Below are positions 55,110 to 64,000 of a stretch of 64,000 nt of DNA, piece by piece; the first letter of the stretch is position 1, and each line of letters opens with the position of its first letter. The stretch comes from Liolophura sinensis (lineage: Eukaryota; Mollusca; Polyplacophora; Chitonida; Chitonidae). A program made the position numbers and the translations under genes. The notes beneath the pieces were generated by a model. The model did not search any database, had not been told where the DNA came from, and saw only the letters and a list, made by a program, of their open reading frames with translations. Where the stretch lies: the NCBI RefSeq assembly GCF_032854445.1, contig NC_088302.1, positions 46,536,521-46,600,520 on the forward strand. The letters are read 5' to 3'.

Positions 55110-55915
55110 ATTTAACCTTTAATATGCATAATCCTATGCATAAGCTATATGCATCCCTATTTTGTGGCTGGACGTCAAATGCTCATATATTCCATCCTCT
55201 TCACTCAATCTGGCTGTGAACATGAATAGAACAATTATTAGTAGTTTCTGTTTGTTTTTATTTTCTGTTTTTTTTTCTCTGATAGATTCTACTATCTTGA
55301 AAAAATTACTTCGTGTTTAGAATGTTTGGTTACCACCAGTTATTACGCTTCAGCCGTTTCCCATATGTTCTGAGTTACCTGTCGTAGTTACCTGGTTAAC
55401 ACGTCATCAGGATGTTGACACGTGATTGCACTCAGAACACGTTTCTCACGGACAGGAAGAAACCAGGATCTTTCGGTAGACTGCGAATAACACCAACGAT
55501 GCATTTGTCACACAACTGTATACATGAATGTTTAATGACAAAGGGCTAGAATTGTTTTCCTAGTTAATAATTAAGTCCAGAGTACAGAAAAAGTACTCAT
55601 GATGTGATAGAATCATGAGGACACCACTCTTTACGGAGTTCCATTGAATATAAAATAAAACTGTTCAACGCCCAGCACTATTTTGAATTTTAACATCATT
55701 CAAAAATTGATTATAGCTATACGCCACAAAAATATATTTAGATTTCACCAATCCACAAGTACAAGAACAATCAGGTTTTAAGAAAACTCTCCTCGCCACA
55801 CTACAGTGAGAAACGCCACATCTTAAAACTAAATTTCTTTTCTTAATTTAAGACTGTAATTGAACTTTTTTGCTGTTCTTGCAGTAATTGCTAATCACGT
55901 TTAATGATTAGTCAG
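55110..55915 (+). promoter_or_regulatory. Upstream region of foxQ2 copy 5
   Basis: Diverged but collinear with 40900-41730, including TTTTGTGGCTGGACGTCAAA and a cluster block at 55380-55470 (GTCGTAGTTACCTGGTTAAC, ACGTCATCAGGATGTTGACA, CGTGATTGCACTCAGAACAC). Confidence 0.75.
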
Positions 55916-55929
55916 AAAACAGCATTGTC

Positions 55930-56329
55930 AAGAGTGTTACAGGAGATAACTAAGGTGTGAGCAACGGGAGTCATTTACAGATAAACAAACCGTTTAGCGT
56001 GACACAACCAAGCAACCCAGAGGGCAGGCTGGTGTGCCATACATTAATGACCTGTTCTGAGTAAGGCGGGAACACTTTACTGTTTGTAGTGTTAACCGTG
56101 TTACAGAGGGGAAACTGTGATCTACTGCAAACTGCGGCCTGGTCTTTATCAGCTCGCTTTAACATGACATGTGAACTCTCCCTCAGACGAATTTCACTGG
56201 CAATTAGCCCCAAAAATACACCGTTGGCAGCTGGTATAAAACTTGTGTCGCTAAGGTAGAAGGTCAGATCGCCTCAGCACCTTAGGTGAACACAGCGCAG
56301 AAAGTCTTAGTAGAAAAACTAGGAACATC
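55930..56329 (+). promoter_or_regulatory. foxQ2 copy 5 promoter and 5' UTR
   Basis: About 400 bases matching the promoters of copies 1-4 with only scattered changes. Forkhead site ATAAACAAA at 55981-55989, TATA box TATAAAA at 56235-56241, ATG 95 bases on. The block ACTGCAAACTGCGGCCTGGT, CTTTATCAGCTCGCTTTAAC, ATGACATGTGAA is unchanged and also survives in the orphan promoter at 58.99-59.28 kb. Confidence 0.8.
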
Positions 56330-57247
56330 ATGACTTTGTACACCGACAACTTAGGGATCACCACAAAAACTCCTGATTCAAATGAGATAACTTGTAAAGA
56401 GGAGAAAGAAAGTTGGACTGAATCAGATATAAAACCCTCTTGTTTACCGCAGGAAGATTTTGCCTGTATCATCGACAAAGACACTGCTTGTGCCGAGATC
56501 GAAAAAGCCAAGAAGAATCCCGGAACAAAACCTGGCCTGTCTTATATCGCTCTCATCTCCATGGCTATTCAGAGTTCAGAGGAGAAACGATTGCTTCTGT
56601 CAGAAATCTATCAATGGATCTCAGAGAACTTCCCCTATTATCAGAGCAAAGACAAAAGTTGGAGAAATAGCGTCCGTCACAACCTTTCCCTGAATGAGTG
56701 CTTTGTGAAAAATGGGCGCAGTGAAAATGGCAAGGGTAACTACTGGTCCATTCACCTTGCAAACATCGAGGACTTCGAGCAGGGAGATTTCCGTAGGAGA
56801 CATGCCCGTCGTCGAGTTCGAAAATGTGACGAAGAGTTCCGCAAACTGACATCGGCTTTGTGCTCCGATTCCGATTCTCCACAATGTACCTCTGGGAGAG
56901 TCGCGGAAACGTCGACTACCTCTCAGTTTCATCCTCCCTGCAACGCCTCTGAACAAGGTTACGTTCCAATGACAAGTATTGTCATGCCAACGCGCGAATT
57001 GATCGAAACCTTCGGCATAAACGCCATCTTGTCTAAAGAGGAGCAGCAGATATATTTTCAAAGACCTCAACATGTTCAGAGTTCCCAATCCGGCCCATTG
57101 CAGTCAAGCCTGACCGCAGAAGCATTTTACTGCGGGTCACATCTGGTAACGTCATTTTCGCCTGTAAGGCAATCACTAGCTTCTGTCGACTCCTGTTTAG
57201 TGCCAGATTACTCTTATTCCAGTCTGATATACACTTCTAGTCAGTAG
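56330..57247 (+). CDS. foxQ2: FoxQ2 forkhead transcription factor, copy 5 (divergent)
   Basis: 305 residues, one exon. The forkhead domain differs from the array copies by one conservative change (Val to Ile just after LAN). N- and C-terminal regions differ at many sites, for example PPCNASEQGYVPMTS and QRPQHVQSSQSGPLQSSL. The EH1-like motif is FGINAIL. The stop comes four codons early relative to copies 1-4 (CAG-TAG where they read CAG-GAG), removing EKSV. The reading frame is intact, so this older paralogue is probably functional. Confidence 0.94.
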   Translation: MTLYTDNLGITTKTPDSNEITCKEEKESWTESDIKPSCLPQEDFACIIDKDTACAEIEKAKKNPGTKPGLSYIALISMAIQSSEEKRLLLSEIYQWISENFPYYQSKDKSWRNSVRHNLSLNECFVKNGRSENGKGNYWSIHLANIEDFEQGDFRRRHARRRVRKCDEEFRKLTSALCSDSDSPQCTSGRVAETSTTSQFHPPCNASEQGYVPMTSIVMPTRELIETFGINAILSKEEQQIYFQRPQHVQSSQSGPLQSSLTAEAFYCGSHLVTSFSPVRQSLASVDSCLVPDYSYSSLIYTSSQ

Positions 57248-57355
57248 AAATCCGTGTGAAGAACAATGTTGTTGTTGTTTTTTTGTGTTTGTTAGTTGTT
57301 TCTGCGTGATATTTCATTTCCCGCTTTATATTTCCATAATTTGTTTTCTATGTTA

Positions 57356-57361
57356 AATAAA
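57356..57361 (+). terminator. Polyadenylation signal, foxQ2 copy 5
   Basis: AATAAA in TATGTTAAATAAAATA, about 110 bases after the stop. Confidence 0.7.
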
Positions 57362-57785
57362 ATATTTGTCTGCTTTATATTATTACGTCAGTGTTGATTT
57401 TGGGTGCTGTAAAACGTTTCTGCCACAGTGTCTTAATACTGTGTGTTAAGGCGTACGTGAAAATTGTAGCTGGTAAAGCTTTATTTTCCTTTTGAAATCT
57501 GCTCCCTGTAGGCAGTTTATTCTCATCGGTCTAGTATTTTACGTCTGGATTACTAAAACTAGCCGTGCCCATACTGCACGAGTTTTAATTAACCAGTATC
57601 CCATTAGATGTACAGCCAACAATTGATAAGATAATTAGGATCTTGTGCATCAGTCTGATTCTTGTGATCATTCGTTCAATCATCTTCTCATTTTACACCA
57701 TATTTCCTCCTTTTTGAAAGTTTGCTAAAACGAGAGACTATCGTGGTTTCTCTGAGTGTTTAAATTTATAAATACATGTAAGTAA
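57362..57785 (+). repeat. 3' flank of foxQ2 copy 5
   Basis: Diverged match to the 3' flanks of the other units (AAAATTGTAGCTGGTAAAGC, 'GAAATCTGCTCCCTGTAGGC'). The match fades after AAACGAGAGACTATCG, the counterpart of AAACGCGAGACGACGA at 39927. Confidence 0.7.
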
Positions 57786-58149
57786 GAGAGGAATCCATTA
57801 AGTATTTCGTTTTACCTGCGAAGACTTGACAGACTTCCTTAACGCAAGCCACAACAAAGCATCCAGAACTGGATTTGAACATCCATAAAGGCTGTAAAAC
57901 TATCAACAGTGGACGGAAGTTGGCGATCGCTTAAATAACTGAGGCTTGGAAAACCAAAGCGAATTGAACAAAACATCCTGGTTTCGACATGTCATTAGTT
58001 ACATTACCTTACACATGTTTATTCATTATTGGTATAACATGGCTCAAGAAGTTCCATCTTAGAAATCATGTGCATGTGAAACCCGAAATGCCCGCCTTTG
58101 ACGCAACCTATTGTTTACATAAACATTAATAGAACTACAATAAAACCAA

Positions 58150-58985
58150 CCTTATGCCACTCGAGTTTTTTTACTGTATTTCTGTTTCATCGACTGTGCT
58201 GTCTTCATGCAATCACTTATTGTGCAAAATGTTTGTTTTGTAAACAGTTATTACGCGTTAAGCGTTTACCATACGTCAAGAATTCGGAGTAACCTGTCGT
58301 AGTTGTTAACACGTCATCAGGGTGTTGACACGTTCCCGCCCAGACCAATATTCTCACGGCTGGGTTCAGAGGCCTTCGGCAGATGTGAATTACATTTAGG
58401 AGGTATAGCACCGTAAACTTACGGGGACATTTTCATACAAAGTTTCACGAAAATGACCTCGAGCTCATATTTCTTTACGATGTATATATTAAGTATAAAA
58501 CTTAAGTGCCCTTAGATCTCTTTTAACCTGTATTCCCTCATGCCACCCAACATAAAAGTACTGGTAACGTGATAAAATGACGGTGATAATTATCTCCACG
58601 TAATTCTATTTCGAATAAAATTTAAACGATAAGGTAAATCTTCCTAAAACCTAACCTTCCTAAAAAAAGATGTCAAAGTCCTTTAGATTGCTATTTTTTG
58701 GTTTAATTTATGATCGTTATTGGAATTATTTACTTACTTATGCTATGTATGGTTGATTCCCCCGAGCTCTGCCCGATGTCCTCCCACCATAATGCTGACC
58801 GGCGTCGCAGAAGTGAAATATTCTTGAGCTCCGTGTAAAACACCAACGAAATACAAATAAATATTTACTTATGTGATTGCAATGACATATCCAAGAGGCA
58901 ACAGTATAACATTTCATTAAAGTGTGAACAACGAGAGCTAATTAGAGGTAAACAAACCATTTTACGTGACAAAGTTAAACCCGGA
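58150..58985 (+). promoter_or_regulatory. Orphan foxQ2 upstream region, plus strand
   Basis: Collinear with unit upstream sequence: 'CAGTTATTACGCGTTAAGCG', a cluster block at 58290-58400 (GTTAACACGTCATCAGGGTG), a SINE at 58752-58862, then the start of a promoter (GTGTGAACAACGAGAGC, GAGGTAAACAAACC with the forkhead site). It stops at about 58985, where an inverted promoter begins. No foxQ2 coding sequence follows. Confidence 0.75.
58752..58862 (+). repeat. RUDI-like SINE, 3' half
   Basis: 'CTGCCCGATGTCCTCCCACC', 'ATAATGCTGACCGGCGTCGC', AAGTGAAATATTCTTGAGC and an AAATA tail, inserted in the orphan upstream region. Confidence 0.75.
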
Positions 58986-59770
58986 TGTGCGTGTGGAATT
59001 CGTCTGGGCTAGATTTCACATGTCATATTAAAGCGAAGTGATAAAGACATGGCCGCAGTTTGCAATGTATCACAGGTAACACCAAACACAGTACTGTATC
59101 CTTGCCTTTACTCAAGGGAGGTAATTAAGACTTGACACACCAGTCTGCCCTCTGGGTTGTTTGAATCAGCCACACAAACTTGTTTATTACCTTAATGGGT
59201 TGTTAACCTGTAGTTAGCTCCTTTTGTTCACACCGTAATTATCTCTTCTAATACTCTTGACACCGTTTTGTTATCTTTTTTTTTGATTCGTCAATGTCCA
59301 CGTCATATAAAATAATTAAACAAAGATTCTTCCCATACAAGCACAAAACGCCGAGATGGACTTGAATAACTGATTCAGTATTTAAAACATGTCATTATAA
59401 AAATATACTTTTTTGGCACAATTCGCAAAACATTCTGATTCACATTACATGGAATAGAATGATGTGCTCACCATTTTATTATGTTAGACAGTACATATAC
59501 GGAAGATTGTTATTTCAGCTTACACAAGGGACAAAATTCTATCGAAAATGCCATAACCAGTTTCACCTTAAAGAAATACAAATACGTGGCCATTTTCATG
59601 AAAATGTGTCTTCATAATGATTTCCTCATTAACATAAAAGTGGTTTCTGAGTGCAACTCACAGGAGACCGTTAGAACCGTGAGAATATTTGTCTGAGCGG
59701 GATCAAGTGTCAACACCCTGATGACGTGTTAACCAGACAGCTTCGACAGGTTACTCCGGCTTCTGGACAG
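58986..59770 (-). promoter_or_regulatory. Orphan foxQ2 upstream region, minus strand
   Basis: On the minus strand, a cluster block at 59765-59690 (GTCTGGTTAACACGTCATCA, GGGTGTTGACACTTGATCCC) is followed about 420 bases later by a promoter match at 59285-58990 (TTGCAAACTGCGGCCATGTC, TTTATCACTTCGCTTTAATA, TGACATGTGAAAT). It ends before the TATA box. It faces the plus-strand orphan head to head, and neither has a gene. Confidence 0.75.
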
Positions 59771-59916
59771 ATAGGAAACCCCTAACGCATAAAAACTGGC
59801 GACCAACAAGTATTCTAGACATCGAGTCATTACAGTAGGGCAGCCCAGTTGACTAGAAATACCCGTGATAAATACCATAGTTTGTTTCTTTTAACTCGGG
59901 GAGAGGGGTGGGGGGG

Positions 59917-60171
59917 ATGTTATGTGGTTCAGTTGGTTAGCGCGCTAGCGCAGCGTTATGACCCAGAAGCTTCTCACCAATGCGGTCGCTGTGAGTTCAA
60001 CTCATGCTGGCTTCCTCTCCGGCCGTAAGTGGGAAGGTCTGGCAGCAGCCTGCGGATGGTCGTGGGTTTCCACCGGCTCTGCCCGGTTTCTTCCCACCAT
60101 AATGCTGGCCGCCGTCGTACAAGTGAAATATTCTTGAGTACGGCGTAAAACACCAATCAAATAAATCAATA
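59917..60171 (+). repeat. RUDI-like SINE, full length
   Basis: The complete copy. tRNA-like head with A-box region ATGTGGTTCAGTTGGTTAGC and B-box-like GAGTTCAACTC, then CTCATGCTGGCTTCCTCTCC, 'CTGCGGATGGTCGTGGGTTT', the central CCACCATAATGCTGGCCGCC, and GAGTACGGCGTAAAACACCA with an AAATA tail. Confidence 0.85.
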
Positions 60172-60824
60172 AAATTCTTTTAACTCGTCACCTATATTCA
60201 GCTCGCTTCAAAATCATTCATAATCACTAGGAAAATTTCCTTTGAGCTCCATATATTGATGTGCTGGACGTGCATATTATTGTAAGGAAACGCAGTTAAA
60301 AATATGTCTATTTCATAATATTAAACTTCATCAGCTTTTTTCGCGAGAAAGACTTCATTCTCTTGGGTATCGTCAAAAAGAGTTGGAATGCTGGATAATT
60401 GACGGATTCCAGTATACTTTGATGGAACGCTACACCAGTTACATTCGACACAGCCATCTTAGAAATTGTTTTCAAGTTTTAGAATAGCATAGCTTGAATA
60501 AATGAAATTAAGTTTATTTTTTGTAGCTCAGTATATGACCTCATGAGAGTAGTGCTTCAGATTTCAATGTTATGAACTTGTGTTATAAAAATATAGTATA
60601 TTTGCGGAGATAATAGTGCAGCATTTGTTACTCTGTGGAATTTGTTCCAACTGCATGCTATCCTGCTGTTCTAATACAGTACACTTGAAATGCCCGGTAT
60701 CCACCAAACCACTGGTTTTGTAAATAATCATGACGTGACCTGAGGCAGTGAGTTGTTGGTATGGAAAAAAGCGTCCACTTCCAAAATGGCTTAGAAAAGC
60801 AAGGTTCTCAAAGTCCCAAAGTGT
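60172..60824. other. No gene seen
   Basis: AT-rich, with no supported coding sequence. Confidence 0.4.
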
Positions 60825-60900
60825 AGTCAGTGTGCCATACCGTAAAGACATCCCCTGGCTAGGCGGGTATACTTTACCCTATGAAAGGTTACCTGTTGAT
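60825..60900 (+). promoter_or_regulatory. foxQ2 promoter remnant
   Basis: GTGTGCCATACCGTAAAGAC, ATCCCCTGGCTAGGCGGGTA, TACTTTACC matches the promoter segment GTGTGCCATACCTTAATGAC...AAGGCGGGAACACTATACC of the intact copies. A SINE interrupts it at 60909. CTAAGGTCAGATC at about 61078 may be its continuation. Confidence 0.6.
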
Positions 60901-60908
60901 ACAAACAT

Positions 60909-61060
60909 GTCTTCCTCTCCGGCCGTACGTGGGAGGATCTGCCAGCCCGGGTTTCCCCCGGGCTCTACCCGGTTTCCTCCCACCATAAGGCTAGCCGCCG
61001 TCGTATAAGTGAAATGATCTTGAGTACGGCGTAAAACACCAATCAAATAAATAAATAAAT
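60909..61060 (+). repeat. RUDI-like SINE in the promoter remnant
   Basis: TCTTCCTCTCCGGCCGTACG, 'CCCGGTTTCCTCCCACCATA', 'AGGCTAGCCGCCGTCGTATA', GAGTACGGCGTAAAACACCA with a clean (AAATA)n tail. It looks recent. Confidence 0.82.
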
Positions 61061-61638
61061 ATAAAAATGTGATGTACTAAGGTCAGATCTTCATCGGTTC
61101 ACGTAAAGAACTTATGGTGGGAGGTGAAAAAACTATTTGCACAAACATTGTCTGGAATAGGTACCAAATCACATGGCATTATGTTACGTCATGCTTTGTT
61201 TAAGCTGCTTCGTTAAGTGGTAAACGTTTATCTAAATCATTACTAAGTTGAGCATAGCTTGGAACTGATTCCTACAGGTTATTAAGCGTAACTTTTATTG
61301 TTGTAATATGTACAACACTGTATATAATTTAAGGTTAAGAAACACATGCCACAGAAAAAAACATCCACAACATCTTAAATCTGCACGATATGTAAGTCAT
61401 TTTTGTTATTTTGCAGGAGAAAAAATACAACTTTGTGTCGATTGTTAGAAGTCAAAATGTAGAAGACAAAACATACTTGTTCATTTTGATGGCACGAATA
61501 TTAAGATAGGACGGCGTGACAAGGTATTCAAGACGAGTGTGAATAATGACGGTTTCTTTTCCAGTGAGATTTTCAAGGGATGATGATGTACATGGAGAAA
61601 ATTTTAAAAGTTGCCGTATCATTAGATATACGGGATGT

Positions 61639-62022
61639 TTATTGAACACATGTGACATCCCATCCAGATCCATAAACCACCGTCTTCCCATCCTTGACCA
61701 GCTTTATTCCTTGGTATGTGGCATAGTAGAGGCGATAGTGGAAGGCTCTGAATACGCGCCCTCCCGCCCGGCCCACTTCCCTACCCAGATGCCACACCTC
61801 AATGTCAAGGCCGTTTACACCCAGGGTGACCATCACCCTAAAGGCCTTGGTCTCTGCCTTCAGCAGTACTGGGCCGTCTTTTCCTTGTGACCAGACCACG
61901 TCCCTCTGGGAAATGCACAATGCTGTGAAGATGGAGCCTAGCACAATTTTTAAAGAATCCAAGCTTTTATCCAGTGGTCCCAGTAGAAGTTTACGGTACA
62001 TCGCAGTGAAATCGTCTACTTC
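61639..62022 (-). CDS. Possible exon of an unrecognised protein
   Basis: An open minus-strand frame of about 125 codons (EVDDFTAMYRKLLLGPLDKS at its start; later VWHLGREVGRAGGRVFRAFH) begins right after a good acceptor (TCTATGTTTTCAG). Its composition is protein-like. I do not recognise a domain. A second open frame follows at 61691-61452 in another phase, and no clear donor links them. It could be a decayed gene or a chance frame. Confidence 0.35.
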   Translation of the reverse strand, partial: EVDDFTAMYRKLLLGPLDKSLDSLKIVLGSIFTALCISQRDVVWSQGKDGPVLLKAETKAFRVMVTLGVNGLDIEVWHLGREVGRAGGRVFRAFHYRLYYATYQGIKLVKDGKTVVYGSGWDVTCVQ

Positions 62023-62049
62023 CTGAAAACATAGAAGGAAGATCACATT

Positions 62050-62660
62050 TTTATACTGTTGTTAGTAATTTATTGATTTATATTAAATAGTCTTTATTTT
62101 AAAGACTATCGCCGTATACATTCAGCCAGACAAACTATGCAAATGTTTAGACCGCCGCATTGTTGTGTAAAATAACCCATGAATTGTTTGTTCTGATGTA
62201 TAGGCAAGGCAAATATACAAAAGTTTCCTTTTATAAAGCCAAAAAGAGTAAATTCAAAGATGTCTTTTTTATTTTGAAAAGTCTTTTCAGATTACATGTA
62301 TTTAAACTCCTCACAGGCACTTATGCAAACAGCAAAATTCAGAAATGTTGTAAATGCATCGCTTGAGTGAAGGACTGGTAATGTTTGTAGTAGAGCAGCT
62401 ATAAATAGGCTACAATTGCGATTATTAAATGTTCACGACTTGCCGTTCTGGTTGATGTCAGAATGATATCTAAATCTAGCGATCTGGTGAAATAAATCTT
62501 CTATACCTGTGTGCATCAAGCGCACGGTTAAACTCATTTCACTTACACATTTGGAATATATTTCTTCCTCAACACTAGGCTCTCCACGTCCGGTATACAA
62601 GACAAGGGTTCTAGCTGAAAAGAAAATCAGTGTATATTGCTTAATATTAATTTATTCGTT
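62050..62660. other. No gene seen
   Basis: AT-rich sequence with no supported feature. Confidence 0.4.
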
Positions 62661-62663
62661 TAT

Positions 62664-62800
62664 TTATTCACTTAAACTTTATTTAACGCCATATTCAAGA
62701 ATTTATCACTTATACGAGGTCTTACGGATAGAGGAAATTGGAACGTTCGACATAAACCATTAACCTTTTGAAAGTTACTGAAGAACTTTCCCACGTGTTT
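62664..62800 (-). repeat. RUDI-like SINE, old copy
   Basis: The minus strand shows GTCTTTCAAAAGGTTAATGG-type remnants of the core, then CGTATAAGTGATAAATTCTT and GAATATGGCGTTAAATAAAG. Diverged but in the family order. Confidence 0.5.
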
Positions 62801-62914
62801 ACTCGAATGGGTTCTACGGTCTTTAACGCCTTTGTCGGTCCGATCATTTATAAATCTGCAGAGGTATAGGACGCCGACAATTAGGCGAACAGTCATTATG
62901 TTGTAACGTAGATC

Positions 62915-64000
62915 TGAGATTTGTTTCATTCTTCCAAGCTTAGCTTACAGAAATACATATCTGTACTCTTTCACTTGGCCATTCGGCGTATGCTGTCCTC
63001 AACGTGTCAAAGCTGTAACAAAAACATGATTTGTTGCCTACCCGTCATACAGAAATATTACAACTTTACTGGATTCCGAAAATGCATAAATCCCCATACA
63101 AGGCTTGATTTATTGTGGGTTCAAGAAGTTGTACCACCAAACTCTTGTCAACCCTACTTACGAGACCGTTACAAGAAGTAAAGTCATTTTGGAATAAGTA
63201 TTGTTCTGTCATAACAAAAAATTCAGGTCTCAACTGCATGTGGATTCTTAACAACTCCAAACGTCGTACAGAAGAACTTGATGCTCGTATGCATATACCC
63301 TAGAGAGACGTATCCACATGGGATTTCTCTACTCTCTATACTAAAAATTCCTCACAAAGATCTTATTGAAAGAATATCGTCGTTAATTGTTTCGGTATTT
63401 ACTAAAACCGGACACCGTTACATTGACGTCAAAAGCAATAAGGCTTTCTTTAGTTCTACTATTTATGAAGGTTACCACTCATGGGATGTTACATTATTTA
63501 TTGAATTACTTGAATTTCTCATTAATAACATCCATGTGAAATTCGGGGATACCATTTACCAACAGTCCATAGCTATTTCAATGAGTACCAATTGTGAGCC
63601 TCTTTTGGCAGACCTATACCTGTTTTCATGTGAATACGACTATATGCAGAAATTACTTAAAAGCCATATCTTTTTTATTTTTTTTTTAAAGCTCGATCCT
63701 TTTCATTTACCAAGCGGTGTATTGATGATCTACTGGCGTTAAATAACCTTCATAATGCTGAAGCGGTGAAGGAAATCTATCCGCCTTCATTGGATTTACA
63801 GGAGACAACAGATAGTCCTGATGGTACATCTGATATGGATCTATATCTGTACAAAGACGAACAAGGTTTCCTTTCACGCCGCCTTTACGACAAAAGGGAT
63901 AATTTCAATTTTGATGTTGTAAATTATCCTTATTTGGATAGCAATATACCAAAGGGTCCTGCATATGGCATACACAAATCTCGCCTTGTAGCATTTGTCA
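62915..64000 (+). mobile_element. Penelope-like retroelement, runs off the window
   Basis: The best copy in the window. It shows the CTTKLLSTLLTRPLQEVKSF and NCMWILNNSKRR segments, the IPHKDLIERISSLIV region, a 'MSTNCEPLLADLYLFSCEYD' RT core, a 'RCIDDLLAL' catalytic segment and the DKRDNFNFDVVNYPYL region. Several breaks are present. The 3' end lies outside the window. Assigned as Penelope-like from memory of similar proteins. Confidence 0.6.

Noticed and set aside
1-64000. CRISPR arrays, operons or prophage-like systems
   Set aside because: Introns, SINEs, TATA and AATAAA signals show this is animal DNA, and no regularly spaced short repeats with unique spacers were seen.

Overview
The window is animal nuclear DNA: AT-rich, split by introns and full of repeats. 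tRNA-headed SINEs of the kind known from molluscs (RUDI/V-SINE-like), a second SINE-like family that begins with a GAGTGAGTGAGTG run, Bel/Pao and Penelope-like fossils, and a foxQ2 expansion together point to a lophotrochozoan, most likely a mollusc or brachiopod. The species cannot be fixed from the sequence alone.

Layout. 1-10.7 kb is gene-poor and repeat-rich: SINEs, a fold-back hairpin, Penelope-like pieces with one nested insertion, and a Bel/Pao fossil. 10.73-25.56 kb (+) holds one complete eight-exon gene for a Cys-loop anion channel of the glycine receptor/GluCl group. All splice phases join into 409 codons. 25.6-32 kb is repeats: a hAT-like non-autonomous element, a local complex repeat, and copies of an unclassified ~240-bp family found five times in the window. 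33-37 kb holds SINEs and a Penelope-like fossil.

The main interest is 32-61 kb, a foxQ2 forkhead cluster. Four almost identical intronless foxQ2 genes (309 codons) lie head to tail on ~3.6-kb units (CDS at 38531, 42137, 45743, 49248). A fifth, older copy (56330, 305 codons) follows. Around them are a foxQ2 pseudogene (32.1-33.1 kb), two promoter regions placed head to head with no gene (58.2-59.8 kb), and another promoter scrap (60.8 kb). Each intact copy has the same promoter with a TATA box 95 bp before the ATG and a forkhead consensus site further up. A conserved block containing GTTAACAC...GTGTTGACACGTGA recurs about a dozen times, only in this cluster. A decayed two-gene DNA transposon (THAP/DDE transposase on minus, YqaJ nuclease on plus; ISL2EU-like) separates the fourth and fifth copies.

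61-64 kb holds a possible exon of an unrecognised gene on the minus strand, a SINE and the 5' part of a Penelope-like element that runs off the window. No rRNA, tRNA gene, CRISPR or bacterial-style operon was seen. The foxQ2 genes probably encode Groucho-recruiting repressors; the channel gene is unrelated to them in function.
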